NCBI RefSeq assembly: GCF_046195335.1
Contig: NZ_CP176093.1
Direction: 5' to 3' (one strand)
Source: Methanospirillum lacunae
GTDB taxonomy: Archaea > Halobacteriota > Methanomicrobia > Methanomicrobiales > Methanospirillaceae
DNA: 64,000 bases
The position numbers and the translations under genes are program-made. Below, piece after piece: positions 1 through 8,757 of the stretch (within the stretch, counting starts at the first letter, position 1; the number at the start of each line of letters is the position of its first letter). The notes under the pieces were generated by a model. That model worked only from the letters and a program-made list of their open reading frames with translations. It searched no databases and was not told the DNA's origin.

Positions 1-236
1 GAACCGGGATTGATATTGCAAAGGCCCTGGTTCTCGGTGCTAAACTCGGTGGAATGGCTCTTCCCCTGTTAAAACCGGCATGCGACGGAATAGAAGCCCT
101 GTCAGAGACGATAGAGACGATTCAGCAGCAACTGCGAATCTCTCTCTTCCTGACCGGGCATACCCGGGTGTCAGAGATGCCCGATACCAGATGGTACGTA
201 ACCGGTCCGACTGCGCAACTGATACAAAGAAAATAA
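1..236 (+). CDS. fni: Type 2 isopentenyl-diphosphate delta-isomerase, C-terminal fragment
   Basis: Only the last ~78 codons are inside the window; the frame is open from base 3 to TAA at 234-236. The start of the fragment reads TGIDIAKALVLGAKLGG, which matches the C-terminal TIM-barrel part of the FMN-dependent type 2 isomerase that interconverts IPP and DMAPP in archaeal mevalonate-based lipid synthesis. The family call is from that motif and from context: the next genes are RNase J and the prenyl diphosphate synthase, a usual archaeal neighbourhood. The stop lies 19 nt before the RNase J start, so they are probably co-transcribed. The N-terminal flavin-binding part is outside the window. 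Confidence 0.8.
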   Translation, partial: TGIDIAKALVLGAKLGGMALPLLKPACDGIEALSETIETIQQQLRISLFLTGHTRVSEMPDTRWYVTGPTAQLIQRK

Positions 237-255
237 TTTACAGGAGGATACCAAC

Positions 256-1593
256 TTGGACATTGAAGTCCTTGCAGTGGGTGGCTATAATGAATTTGGC
301 CGAAATATGACCGCCGTCCGCTGCGGAAAGGAAATAGTTATAATCGATATGGGAATCAGGCTAGATTCCCTGATGATGCATCCCGATATTGAGATGGAGA
401 ATACCCATTCACTCGACCTTATTGAGATGGGTGTGATCCCTGATGATACGGTGATGAACCAGATCGAGGGAACAGTCAAGGCAATTGTTCTCTCCCATGG
501 TCACCTTGATCACCTCGGTGCTGTTCCAAAGCTGGCACACCGGTATAATGCTCCGATCATCGGGACGCCATACACGATCGAGCTCGTCCGTCAGCAGATA
601 GAGGGTGAGAAAAAGTTCGGGGTGAATAACAAACTTTACCCGCTCAAATACTCACAACGATACACAATCTCAAACACTCTCTCACTTGAACTCGTGCGAA
701 CCCAGCATAGTATCATTGATACGGCAACGGTTGTACTGTACACCCCGAAAGGGGCAATCGTATATGCCCTTGATTTTAAACTGGATCGCAACCCGGTCCT
801 TGGTGAACCACCTGACTTTGCAAAATTCCGCAAAATTGGCAAGGAAGGAGTCCTCTGCCTTATCACCGAGTCCACCAACGTGAACAAAAAGGGCCGGTGC
901 CCGAGTGAGCAACTGGCTAAGAACATGGTCCGCGATGTGATGACGAGCTATGAGGATGATAAGAATGCCCTCATTGTCAGTACCTTTGCTTCCCATATTG
1001 CAAGGGTAAAAACCATTGCAGAGTGTGCCCATGAGATTGGACGAAAGCCCCTGCTCCTTGGCAGATCGATGGAACGCTACTGTAGCACTGCAGAGCAGAT
1101 GAAATATGTCAGGTTCCCTGACACGACCAGCATCTTTGGCAACCGCAGGGTCGTGGAGCGGACACTACGCCGGATCATCAAAGGTCCCAGAGATGAGTAT
1201 GTTCCTATCGTAACCGGTCACCAGGGTGAACCCGGTTCTATCCTGACCAGGATGGCACAGAAAGACACTCCGTACCGGATCGAGAAAGGTGATAAGATCA
1301 TGATTAGTGCCCAGCTGATCCCAAATGACATGAACCGTGCCCAGCGGTACCGGATGTTCACGATGCTCAGTCAGCAGGGTGGCCGTATCTTTGATGAACT
1401 TCACGTATCAGGACACGCATACTGTGAGGATCACTACGAATTTCTGAACATGCTTAACCCCCAGTTTGTAATTGCTGCACACGGAGGAGTGAATCTCACC
1501 TCCGAGTACCTGAATCTTGCAACTGATTGCGGGTATACTCTGAACAAGGATTTCTTCCTTATGGCAAATGGTCAGCGTCAAAAACTGGCCTGA
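256..1593 (+). CDS. rnj: Archaeal ribonuclease J (metallo-beta-lactamase/beta-CASP)
   Basis: A 445-residue protein of the RNase J class, expected to be a cytoplasmic 5'-3' exoribonuclease in RNA turnover. The metallo-beta-lactamase zinc motif HGHLDH is at residues 81-86, a further ligand His is at 151 (TQHS), Asp173 lies in ALDFKLD, and near the C-terminus there is HVSGHAYCED and IAAHGG, typical of the beta-CASP part. Start chosen at TTG 256 because GGAGG at 243-247 sits 8 nt upstream; there is no ATG nearby in frame. It is about the usual size for archaeal RNase J. It lies in a tight operon between fni and idsA (13 nt to idsA). Confidence 0.93.
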   Translation: MDIEVLAVGGYNEFGRNMTAVRCGKEIVIIDMGIRLDSLMMHPDIEMENTHSLDLIEMGVIPDDTVMNQIEGTVKAIVLSHGHLDHLGAVPKLAHRYNAPIIGTPYTIELVRQQIEGEKKFGVNNKLYPLKYSQRYTISNTLSLELVRTQHSIIDTATVVLYTPKGAIVYALDFKLDRNPVLGEPPDFAKFRKIGKEGVLCLITESTNVNKKGRCPSEQLAKNMVRDVMTSYEDDKNALIVSTFASHIARVKTIAECAHEIGRKPLLLGRSMERYCSTAEQMKYVRFPDTTSIFGNRRVVERTLRRIIKGPRDEYVPIVTGHQGEPGSILTRMAQKDTPYRIEKGDKIMISAQLIPNDMNRAQRYRMFTMLSQQGGRIFDELHVSGHAYCEDHYEFLNMLNPQFVIAAHGGVNLTSEYLNLATDCGYTLNKDFFLMANGQRQKLA

Positions 1594-1606
1594 TTGGTGA
1601 AAACGT

Positions 1607-2569
1607 ATGGATCTGGAGACCTATCTGCGAAAAACTGCAACCGAGGTCAACACGCTGCTTGACCAGTATTATGGCAATCCCGGAACCGAATTATCAAAGG
1701 CATCAAACCACCTGCTCTTTGCAGGTGGGAAGCGTCTGAGGCCGGCACTCTTTAAACTGGCAGCCGACACCATTCGCTCCGGAAGTTCTGCAGGCATCTT
1801 ACCTGCAGGGCTGGCTCTTGAGGTGACCCACAACTTCACTCTCATCCATGATGATATCATGGACGGAGATGCAACCCGCAGGGGCAAACCGACGGTTCAC
1901 ACCCTTTGGGGAGAACCCGCTGCAATACTGGCAGGTGATGTGCTCTTTGCACGATCATTCTGTCTTGTTGCTGACGCGATAGCTCCTGATGCTGCAAAGG
2001 TTGAGGCCTCTGCACTTCTTGCAAAGACCTGTGTTGAGATTTGCGAAGGACAACAACTCGACATGACATTTGAGACCAGGCAGGATGTGAGCAGGGATGA
2101 GTACCTTGATATGGTCACCAAGAAGACGGGTGTCCTTTACGGAGCGGCGGCGGCAATGGGAGCATTACTTGCCGGTGCAACCAGGCCACAGATAGATGCA
2201 TTGTATATATACGGGTGTAGTATCGGTGCAGCGTTTCAGATCCAGGATGATATCATTGATCTGATGGCACCTCCAGAGCAGTCAGGAAAGGATCAGGCTT
2301 CTGACATCAGGGAAGGAAAGCAGACGATCATTGCGATTACTGCCCGTGAAAAAGGTGTTGACCTCTCACCGTACCGCAGAAAACTTGAGCCTGTAGAGAT
2401 CAAGGAACTCATCGGACTTCTCCAGGAGAAGGAAGTAATTTCTGAAGTTCAGGCGACAGCAGACAACATGGTTCGTGATGCTATCAATGGTCTGTCAGTG
2501 CTTCGTGAGTGTCCTGAACGCCAACTTCTCTCTGACCTTGCCTACTTCTTTGTTCAACGGGGGTACTGA
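1607..2569 (+). CDS. idsA: Geranylgeranyl/farnesyl diphosphate synthase (short-chain polyprenyl synthase)
   Basis: A 320-residue trans-prenyltransferase that condenses IPP with allylic diphosphates to build archaeal lipid side chains. The substrate-binding motif GGKRLRP is at residues 40-46, the first Asp-rich motif DDIMD at 82-86 and the second DDIID at 214-218, both complete. The chain length of the product (C15 or C20) cannot be read with certainty. It starts with ATG 13 nt after the RNase J stop and ends one base before the gltX start, so the fni-rnj-idsA-gltX set is very likely one transcript. Confidence 0.93.
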   Translation: MDLETYLRKTATEVNTLLDQYYGNPGTELSKASNHLLFAGGKRLRPALFKLAADTIRSGSSAGILPAGLALEVTHNFTLIHDDIMDGDATRRGKPTVHTLWGEPAAILAGDVLFARSFCLVADAIAPDAAKVEASALLAKTCVEICEGQQLDMTFETRQDVSRDEYLDMVTKKTGVLYGAAAAMGALLAGATRPQIDALYIYGCSIGAAFQIQDDIIDLMAPPEQSGKDQASDIREGKQTIIAITAREKGVDLSPYRRKLEPVEIKELIGLLQEKEVISEVQATADNMVRDAINGLSVLRECPERQLLSDLAYFFVQRGY

Positions 2570-2570
2570 A

Positions 2571-4256
2571 TTGGACGATCTTAAGTCCATTCTCCTCGGT
2601 GCTGCACTACAGAATGCAGTAAAACACAAGAGTGTTCCATCAGCTGGTGCAGTAATGGGCGCAGTGATGGGTGGGCATCCGGAGCTTCGGGCACGGTCTG
2701 GAGAGATCAAGGGTCTTCTTGGTGAAGTTATCGCAGAGGTTGCTGCCCTCTCGCATGAAGAACAGGAGATCAGGCTTGAAGAAATTGCACCTGATCTGTT
2801 TGCAGCACTTTCTGAAAAGAAAGAAAAGAAGAAACATACACTTCCTGACCTTCCAGAAACAGAAGGCGGGGTTGTAATGAGGTTTGCTCCAAACCCTTCA
2901 GGTCCTCTTCATCTCGGGCATGCACGAGCAGCGTTTCTCAATGATGAATACCTCAAGAGGTATGGCGGGAAATATATCCTTCGTATAGAAGATACAGATC
3001 CAAAAAGGGTCGATACAGATGCATACGAGATGGTCCCTGAAGACATCAAGTGGATGGGGCTTAACATCACCGAGACGATCTACCAGTCTGACCGGTTTCC
3101 GCTCTACTATGATATCGGCAGGAAACTGATCGAGAAAGGAGCAGCATATGTCTGTAACTGTGATAATGAGGAATTCAAGAACCTCAAGATGCACAAGGCA
3201 GCATGCCCCTGCCGCTCCCAGACCCCTGAAGAGGCTGGCGAACTCTTTGATAAGATGCTTGAAGGAGGATTTGCCGAGGGGGAGGTTTCTGTTAGGCTTA
3301 AAACCAATCTTAATCATCCTGATCCGGCAATGCGGGATTTCCCACTCTTTCGAATTCTGACATCTGTTTCACATCAGCGGGTTGATGCAATCGTCTACCC
3401 CCTCATGAACCTCTCTGTTGCGGTCGATGATCATCTTCTTGGAATGACCCATGTGATCAGAGGCAAGGATCATATTGCCAATACCGGCCGGCAGAAGTTT
3501 ATTTTTGACTACATGGGTTGGAAACAACCCGTATATCGTCATTATGGCCGGATGGGTATTGAGGGTGTTGTACTCTCAACTTCACAGATGAGGCAGGGAA
3601 TCCTTGCCGGTGAATACACCGGTTGGGATGATGTCCATCTGGGAACACTGCGAGCAATGGCCCGGCGTGGAATAGAGCCTGAAGCAGTCCGTAATGCTGT
3701 GATTGACATTGGTATTGGTGATACAGATATTCAGTTCTCATGGGAGAACCTCTATGCAAAGAACAAGGATATTGTGGATGCAAAAGCAGACCGCTTCTTC
3801 TTTGTGGCTGATCCGGTAGAACTCACTATTGATGGAGCAAACCCTCATACTGCAAAGGCTATGCGGTATCCCGGAGATGAAGCCCGGGGATTTCGTGAGA
3901 TTCCTTTCACTGGAAAACTGGTTGTTCCAAAAGCAGAACTTGAGTCCGGTGCTTCAATGATCAGGCTCAAGGATCTTTTCAACATCTCAGTCAGGAAAGA
4001 AGGGAGTTCATATTCGGCTGCATATGTCGGGGACGATCTCCAGCAGGCCCGCGAAGCAAAGGCACCGATTATCCAGTGGCTTCCTTCAGGATATGGAACT
4101 CCATGTCTTCTCAGAAAAGCAGACGGGGATATGAATGGTGTCTGTGAACCTGAAGTCTCTACCTGGAAAGGTAAAATGGTCCAGTTTGAAAGGGTGGGTT
4201 TTTCCCGGATTGATTCTGCAGATCAACGGATTGTAGCATATTACAGCCACCGATAA
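2571..4256 (+). CDS. gltX: Glutamyl-tRNA synthetase, archaeal type
   Basis: Class I aminoacyl-tRNA synthetase charging tRNA-Glu; 561 residues from TTG 2571, which follows the idsA stop by one base. An upstream ATG in frame at 2475 would overlap idsA by 95 nt and adds residues with no family likeness; the usual archaeal N-terminus (LKSILLGAALQNAVKH) begins right after the TTG. The HIGH motif is HLGH at 114-117 within FAPNPSGPLHLGHA. The second signature, normally KMSKS-like, reads VLSTSQ at 334-339, so neither position expected to be Lys carries one here. In archaea this enzyme is usually a discriminating GluRS working beside the GatDE amidotransferase (family knowledge, not seen here). Confidence 0.93.
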   Translation: MDDLKSILLGAALQNAVKHKSVPSAGAVMGAVMGGHPELRARSGEIKGLLGEVIAEVAALSHEEQEIRLEEIAPDLFAALSEKKEKKKHTLPDLPETEGGVVMRFAPNPSGPLHLGHARAAFLNDEYLKRYGGKYILRIEDTDPKRVDTDAYEMVPEDIKWMGLNITETIYQSDRFPLYYDIGRKLIEKGAAYVCNCDNEEFKNLKMHKAACPCRSQTPEEAGELFDKMLEGGFAEGEVSVRLKTNLNHPDPAMRDFPLFRILTSVSHQRVDAIVYPLMNLSVAVDDHLLGMTHVIRGKDHIANTGRQKFIFDYMGWKQPVYRHYGRMGIEGVVLSTSQMRQGILAGEYTGWDDVHLGTLRAMARRGIEPEAVRNAVIDIGIGDTDIQFSWENLYAKNKDIVDAKADRFFFVADPVELTIDGANPHTAKAMRYPGDEARGFREIPFTGKLVVPKAELESGASMIRLKDLFNISVRKEGSSYSAAYVGDDLQQAREAKAPIIQWLPSGYGTPCLLRKADGDMNGVCEPEVSTWKGKMVQFERVGFSRIDSADQRIVAYYSHR

Positions 4257-4299
4257 TAATTTGTCCTGAAAATGCTTTGCTTTTTCATATGGTTGCGCT

Positions 4300-4331
4300 G
4301 ATGAAAATTATCATCCTTTTTTCCTTTTTTT
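4300..4331 (+). terminator. T-rich terminator after gltX
   Basis: A weak 5-bp hairpin (GATGA/TCATC, 4300-4315) is followed by T6 and then T7 (4317-4331). Archaeal RNA polymerase stops on oligo-T tracts, and the position 45-75 nt after the gltX stop fits the end of the operon. Confidence 0.55.
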
Positions 4332-4520
4332 AAACAAATTCTTGTTGCAAGTGGGTGAAATATTCTAGTTGGATAAGACAGTGGGATTTACAACACAGGG
4401 ATGGATATCCTTCTATCGATAAATATAAACTTAAGTGAATAGATATGCTAAACATAAATCGGCCGTATGCGGAGTAGGATCACGTCTTAAATATTCCATT
4501 CTGGCGATTTATTGGGGGTT

Positions 4521-5639
4521 ATGATGAGAAGTAATGGGTACCGAATTATTATTACGACTATTCTCTGTTTGAGTTTCCTGATGTTTGGTTTTGGGATTAT
4601 GGGTGTGTCAGCTGATCCCCAAAATCAGTCTTCATCAAAAGAAAATGCATCTGATCTTGTAAATCAAACAACAACAACATCTGATTCGAATCCGGTTGTT
4701 ATTGTTATACTCAATTACCCGGGATCAGGCAACAAAAGTTCTAATAATACTGCCATACATCAGAATGCATCAGCACCTGTGAATGAGAGTATGAAGGTAA
4801 ACGAAAGCGTTCCTGTAGTTACTCCAAAAGAAGTTCTGAACCAGAGTACACCAACTCCAGTCAATGAGAGTGTTAAGGTAAACGCAAGTGTTCCTGCAGT
4901 CACTCCGAAAGAAGTTCTGAACCAGAGTACTCCAGCAATAGTCAATGAGAGTGTTAAGGTAAACGCAAGTGTTCCTGCAGTCACTCCGAAAGAAGTTCTG
5001 AACCAGAGTACTCCAGCAATAGTCAATGAGAGTGTTAAGGTAAACGCAAGTGTTCCTGCAGTCACTCCAAAAGAAGTCCTGAACCAGAGTACTCCAGCAC
5101 CAGTCAATGAGAGTGTTAAGGTAAACGCAAGTGTTCCTGTAGTGACTTCAAAAGAAGTCCTGAACCAGAGTACTCCAGCACCAGTCAATGAGAGTGTTAA
5201 GGTAAACGCAAGTGTTCCTGTAGTCACTCCAAAAGAAGTTCTGAATCAGAGTGAATCTGTATCTGTGAATGAGAGCGTCAAGGCAACCGCAAGTGTTCCT
5301 GTAGTCACTCCAAAAGAAGTTCTGAATCAGAGTGAATCTGTATCTGTGAATGAGAGCGTCAAGGCAACCGCAAGTGTTCCTGTAGTCACTTCAAAAGAAG
5401 TTCTGAATCAGAGTGAATCTGTAACTGTGAATGAGAGTGTTAAGGTAAACGCAAGTGTTCCTGTGGTTATTCCAAAAGAAGTTCTGAATCAGAGTTCACA
5501 AGTTACCGGTAATGAAAGCGCAAAAATGAATGTAAGTCCTTCCGGTCTTAATCATGATACACAAAAGAGACCAGTAAATCCGGCGATGTCAAATTCTTCC
5601 GGAATGCCAAAGATAATTTCAATAATCTATAAATCTTGA
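4521..5639 (+). CDS. Secreted low-complexity protein with nine 27-residue sequon-rich repeats
   Basis: I recognise no enzymatic family. The N-terminus is a clear signal peptide (hydrophobic stretch FLMFGFGIMGVSA), followed by an Asn/Ser/Thr-rich segment and then nine near-identical 27-residue repeats built on VPVVTPKEVLNQS...VNESVKVNAS. Most repeats hold three N-X-S sequons (NQS, NES, NAS), so the exported protein could be very heavily N-glycosylated. No C-terminal membrane anchor is visible. ATG 4521 is preferred over TTG 4512 because the GGGGG at 4514-4518 can serve as ribosome binding site only for the later start; ATG 4524 is equally possible. It may be a stalk- or sheath-like surface polymer, but that is a guess. 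Confidence 0.75.
   Translation: MMRSNGYRIIITTILCLSFLMFGFGIMGVSADPQNQSSSKENASDLVNQTTTTSDSNPVVIVILNYPGSGNKSSNNTAIHQNASAPVNESMKVNESVPVVTPKEVLNQSTPTPVNESVKVNASVPAVTPKEVLNQSTPAIVNESVKVNASVPAVTPKEVLNQSTPAIVNESVKVNASVPAVTPKEVLNQSTPAPVNESVKVNASVPVVTSKEVLNQSTPAPVNESVKVNASVPVVTPKEVLNQSESVSVNESVKATASVPVVTPKEVLNQSESVSVNESVKATASVPVVTSKEVLNQSESVTVNESVKVNASVPVVIPKEVLNQSSQVTGNESAKMNVSPSGLNHDTQKRPVNPAMSNSSGMPKIISIIYKS
4809..5537 (+). repeat. Nine tandem 81-bp coding repeats
   Basis: Units start at 4809, 4890, 4971, 5052, 5133, 5214, 5295, 5376 and 5457, exactly 81 bp apart, all in frame inside the secreted protein. Units 2-3 are almost identical to each other, and units 6-8 share a second variant (ESVSVNESVKATAS in 6 and 7), which points to recent unit duplication in two sub-families. 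The last unit is the most diverged. Confidence 0.95.
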
Positions 5640-5640
5640 A

Positions 5641-5667
5641 AACTGTTGTAAAACAGTTCCTTTTTTT
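5641..5667 (+). terminator. Hairpin plus T7 terminator
   Basis: A perfect 7-bp stem AACTGTT/AACAGTT (5641-5647 with 5652-5658) with a GTAA loop is followed after two bases by seven T residues, directly after the stop of the repeat protein. It looks like an intrinsic terminator. Confidence 0.75.
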
Positions 5668-5763
5668 ATCATTTCAGGATTCATAAAAATAATGTGATGA
5701 AATATATCCTGAATAACAACGGTGTGAACCTTCTGAATAGTTTAGAATTCTTCGTTTTGAATC

Positions 5764-6186
5764 TTATTTTCCTCTATTAAATCGAGCGTTAAGATATCCT
5801 ATCGCTGGATACCCAATAACGCCGGTAAGAATATTAGAGATGTAGAACCCGGTTGGATATAACATTGAAGTATACATCACCCAGATATTTGGCACGATAA
5901 CAAGTATGAATAAAATCCCTGCAAACTGCCATGCTGCACTCTTCTGATTTTCAGGAAGAGATCCTCTTATAATCTGCCAGATAATGGCCGCAATAAATGC
6001 AAAAATAAAGGGGTATACGAAATACAGCATCATAACCGGATCAGATATGCTCCGCATGCCGGGAACCTCAAAGATACTATACGGTGTAACAAACTGGGTG
6101 GCAAAATCTGCTACAAAACTGATAATGAGAAGAATAAAACCCCCGGCAAATCCTGCTGTCATCAATGATCTGGGATTGATATGCAT
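5764..6186 (-). CDS. Small multi-spanning membrane protein, unknown
   Basis: About 140 residues with four hydrophobic segments (FAGGFILLIISFVADF; MMLYFVYPFIFAFIAAIIW; FAGILFILVIVPNIWV; ISNILTGVIGYPAIGYL), so an integral membrane protein. I do not recognise a family. The start at ATG 6186 (MHINPRSL) avoids an N-terminal extension with no hydrophobic logic; an ATG at 6231 is the alternative and neither has a clear ribosome binding site. It is transcribed in the same direction as ilvB, 62 nt downstream of it, so read-through is possible. No functional link to ilvB can be inferred. Confidence 0.55.
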   Translation of the reverse strand: MHINPRSLMTAGFAGGFILLIISFVADFATQFVTPYSIFEVPGMRSISDPVMMLYFVYPFIFAFIAAIIWQIIRGSLPENQKSAAWQFAGILFILVIVPNIWVMYTSMLYPTGFYISNILTGVIGYPAIGYLNARFNRGK

Positions 6187-6248
6187 GAAGTAACTGTTAC
6201 ATCTGAATAAAAAAAGATTAGGAAATGTCAAGCACTCAAAGAATTTTG

Positions 6249-7928
6249 TTAACCTGTATTTTTAAAAATCATCTCGGTTGCTTTTGCACCTGCAGGTACC
6301 ATAGGAAAGACATTCTCCTCACGTAAGATCCTGAAATCTATGAGGAAAGGTCCTTTGGTTGTAAATGCATCCTTGATTGCCTCCGGTATCTCCTCCGGAC
6401 TATCTACTCTGACTCCCTCGATTCCATACGCTGCTGCAATCTTTGTAAATTCAATTGATGGGAGTTCAGTAAATGAGTACCTTCGAGCATAGAAGAGCTC
6501 TTGCCATTGCCTCACCATTCCGAGGTACTGATTATTCAAGACCAGAATCTTGACCGGAATCTTGTATTCGGCCAGGGTAGCAAACTCCTGAATGTTCATC
6601 TGTAGTGATCCGTCCCCAGCAATGGTACAGATCTGTTGATCCGGGCATGCAAACGAGGCTCCCATTGCAGCCGGTAGTCCAAAACCCATCGTCCCCAAGC
6701 CTCCTGATGTGAGAAATGATCGTGGTCTTTGAAACCTGTAGTTCTGGGCGGTCCACATCTGATTCTGTCCCACTTCTGAAACGATGATCCCTCTCCCTTT
6801 CAGAATCGAAGCTAGAGTTCTGATGACCTGTTGGGGATAGAGGCCATTACTTTCAGAAATAGGTGATAGATCAGCCTGATGTTTCCAGATATTGATCTGA
6901 TCTCTCCATGCTATGGTCGTGCGCAATCTCCTGATTTTTCTGATAATCTCCTGAAGGATGTCTTTTGCATCACCGATAAGAGAAAGATCCACGGTGCGAT
7001 TTTTTCCGATTTCACCTGGATCAATGTCAACATGAATGACTGCGGCATGTGGTGCAAAGAGACCTCCGGTCCCACAACTCCTGTCTGAAAATCTGGTACC
7101 AATAGCAATAAGGAGGTCACAGGTATCCACCGCATGATTTGCCGCAATTGTTCCATGCATTCCTATCATACCCAGGTTGAGGGGATTATCTGAAGGAATT
7201 GTTCCAATACCGAGCAGGGTAGTTGTAACAGGTATACCAAACCGGTTGGCAAGAATCTGGATCTCTTCTGATGCATGACTACTGATAACTCCTCCACCTG
7301 CGAGGATGATCGGAGTTTCTGCATTTGATATCATCTCAACTGCTTTGACACAGAGTCTTCTGGTATTAGGATCGATCTGCTTTTCCTGGATTATTTTTGT
7401 TCTCAGCCCAATTTGCTTTTCTTCAGAAACAAGGCCTGTTGAAACATCTTTTGGAATGTCAATCAGGACCGGGCCAGGTCGTCCAGTCATCGCGACACTG
7501 AATGCCTGACTCACCGTTTTTGCAAGATCAGCAGTTTTTGTCACCAGATAATTCTGTTTGGTCACCGGCCTGGTGATCTCGGTGATATTTGCTTCCTGGA
7601 ATGATTGATTTCCAATCTGATCCGTGGGAACCTGTCCGGTTATTGCAATAACCGGGATTGAGTCCATGTATGCAGTGGCTATACCGGTAACCAGGTTACA
7701 GGCTCCAGGTCCGGAAGTTGCCAGGCAGACACCAGCCCCACCTCCAGCTCTGGCATAGCCATCTGCAGCATGAGCTGCAGCTTGTTCATGCCTGACAAGA
7801 ATATGCCTGATCCCTGATTTAGGAAGTTCATCATAGATTGGCAGTACTGTAGCGCCGGGGTATCCAAAAATCGTCTCAACTCCCTGAAATTCGAGAGAAT
7901 CAAGAAGAATTTTTGCTCCAGTCCTCAT
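6249..7928 (-). CDS. ilvB: Acetolactate synthase, large (catalytic) subunit
   Basis: ThDP-dependent enzyme forming acetolactate or acetohydroxybutyrate, the first common step of Val/Leu/Ile synthesis. The catalytic Glu is at 48 (RHEQAAAHAADGYARA), and the ThDP/Mg motif GDGS begins near residue 438 and runs to LVLNN. Length 559 residues is standard. ATG 7928 is preferred over GTG 7937: GAGAGG lies 9 nt upstream of the ATG but touches the GTG, and the ATG overlaps the stop of an upstream small ORF (ATGA). No regulatory subunit gene ilvN is adjacent, unusual for a biosynthetic copy; the partner must be elsewhere or this is a second copy. ilvD lies about 22 kb away. Confidence 0.9.
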   Translation of the reverse strand: MRTGAKILLDSLEFQGVETIFGYPGATVLPIYDELPKSGIRHILVRHEQAAAHAADGYARAGGGAGVCLATSGPGACNLVTGIATAYMDSIPVIAITGQVPTDQIGNQSFQEANITEITRPVTKQNYLVTKTADLAKTVSQAFSVAMTGRPGPVLIDIPKDVSTGLVSEEKQIGLRTKIIQEKQIDPNTRRLCVKAVEMISNAETPIILAGGGVISSHASEEIQILANRFGIPVTTTLLGIGTIPSDNPLNLGMIGMHGTIAANHAVDTCDLLIAIGTRFSDRSCGTGGLFAPHAAVIHVDIDPGEIGKNRTVDLSLIGDAKDILQEIIRKIRRLRTTIAWRDQINIWKHQADLSPISESNGLYPQQVIRTLASILKGRGIIVSEVGQNQMWTAQNYRFQRPRSFLTSGGLGTMGFGLPAAMGASFACPDQQICTIAGDGSLQMNIQEFATLAEYKIPVKILVLNNQYLGMVRQWQELFYARRYSFTELPSIEFTKIAAAYGIEGVRVDSPEEIPEAIKDAFTTKGPFLIDFRILREENVFPMVPAGAKATEMIFKNTG

Positions 7929-8110
7929 CGGGTCCACCCTCTCGGATTTGGATTTGATGAAGATACCTGCAGGTAAACCTGGTTATCCTGTAATAAAGAG
8001 TGCAGGTGTTCCTGTTTGGTGGTTGGAATTCGTTCTAAAGCAGTATCAAAAGAAGACGTTAGTTCGTCAGTATCTCGTTTCTTGGATGTAATGTCCTTTC
8101 GGACCAACAA
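7925..8110 (-). CDS. Small ORF overlapping ilvB start (possible leader or coupled protein)
   Basis: A 61-codon ORF whose TGA (7925-7927) overlaps the ilvB ATG in the typical ATGA arrangement of translationally coupled genes. It begins with TTG codons at 8110/8107 and has only a weak GAGTG-like ribosome binding site. The product is hydrophilic with many charged residues and no recognisable family. Branched-chain codons are not notably enriched, so it does not look like a classic attenuation peptide. It may be a real small protein, a leader, or chance. Confidence 0.3.
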   Translation of the reverse strand: MLVRKDITSKKRDTDELTSSFDTALERIPTTKQEHLHSLLQDNQVYLQVSSSNPNPRGWTR

Positions 8111-8248
8111 AACACTCAGTCATGGTTGTCCATCACATCTTAATTTTTAGTGTTTCTGAATAATGAATCTTGAGTATGGTAAGAGGTATGAAAATTTCCA
8201 TTATTCTATCTTTGATAACTGAAGACAATCACTGCCTCATACAGAACC

Positions 8249-8278
8249 TTTATAGTTTGGTAAATCCTAACTAACTAG
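8249..8278 (+). promoter_or_regulatory. marR promoter and putative operator
   Basis: TTTATA at 8249-8254 is a good archaeal TATA box. Just downstream, over the expected transcription start, lies CCTAACTAACTAG (8266-8278). Its core CTAACTAG returns as the reverse complement CTAGTTAG in front of lon. A repressor bound here would block initiation, so autoregulation by the MarR protein is the simple reading. Confidence 0.55.
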
Positions 8279-8287
8279 CACGGATCC

Positions 8288-8707
8288 ATGACGGCCAAGA
8301 AAGAACATCTTTTTCAGGTCTTTGATACCCTGATCAGACTGAAAAATGAATGTTCTTGTAGTATCTTCTCTGCCTGTGAGCTCTCGGATATCACGGTGAA
8401 GCAGATCAATTACCTGAAAATGATTGATGCCCATGATGAGGTCACGTTCAGCAGACTTGCTGAGATCACCCAGAATTCCAAGCCAACCATCACAGAGATG
8501 ATGCATAAGTTAGATCGGATGGGCTGCGTATACAGGCAGCCTTGTCCACATGATGGAAGAATTAATTACATCCGTCTTACCGGAAGAGGAGAAAGTATCG
8601 CCCGTTCAGAACAGAGAGCCCTTCAGCAGGTTGTTGAAAGACTCGTCGATTCACTGGACGATCATGAGATTAATCTTCTGATAGAGATCCTGCAAAAAGT
8701 AAGCTAA
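8288..8707 (+). CDS. MarR-family transcriptional regulator
   Basis: A 139-residue winged helix-turn-helix protein. The segment VTFSRLAEITQNSKPTITEMMHKLDRMGCVYRQ (roughly residues 52-85) is the recognition HTH, followed by the wing (CPHDGRINYIRLTGRG). It starts with ATG 8288 and probably has a very short leader. The gene is 50 bp upstream of lon on the same strand, and both have the same candidate operator core, which suggests that it controls its own synthesis and that of the Lon protease. The ligand is unknown; the Cys residues near the N-terminus (CSCSIFSAC) might allow redox sensing, which is only a possibility. Confidence 0.85.
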   Translation: MTAKKEHLFQVFDTLIRLKNECSCSIFSACELSDITVKQINYLKMIDAHDEVTFSRLAEITQNSKPTITEMMHKLDRMGCVYRQPCPHDGRINYIRLTGRGESIARSEQRALQQVVERLVDSLDDHEINLLIEILQKVS

Positions 8708-8712
8708 AAAAA

Positions 8713-8735
8713 TTTTATCTGAATAACTAGTTAGG
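8713..8735 (+). promoter_or_regulatory. lon promoter region with shared operator core
   Basis: TTTTATC at 8713-8719 is a possible TATA element, followed by TAACTAGTTAGG at 8724-8735. The palindromic AACTAGTT in it shares CTAGTTAG (as the reverse complement) with the site in front of marR. The position between the TATA element and the lon ATG fits a repressor site. Confidence 0.45.
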
Positions 8736-8757
8736 TTAAACAAAACTAAAGGTTTAT

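Noticed and set aside
4760..5227. 155-codon ORF on the minus strand through the 81-bp repeats
   Set aside because: It exists only because the repeats keep the antisense frame open; the plus-strand reading has a signal peptide, a terminator and a ribosome binding site.
4809..5537. Possible CRISPR-like array
   Set aside because: The 81-bp units abut without spacers and are in frame; this is a coding repeat.
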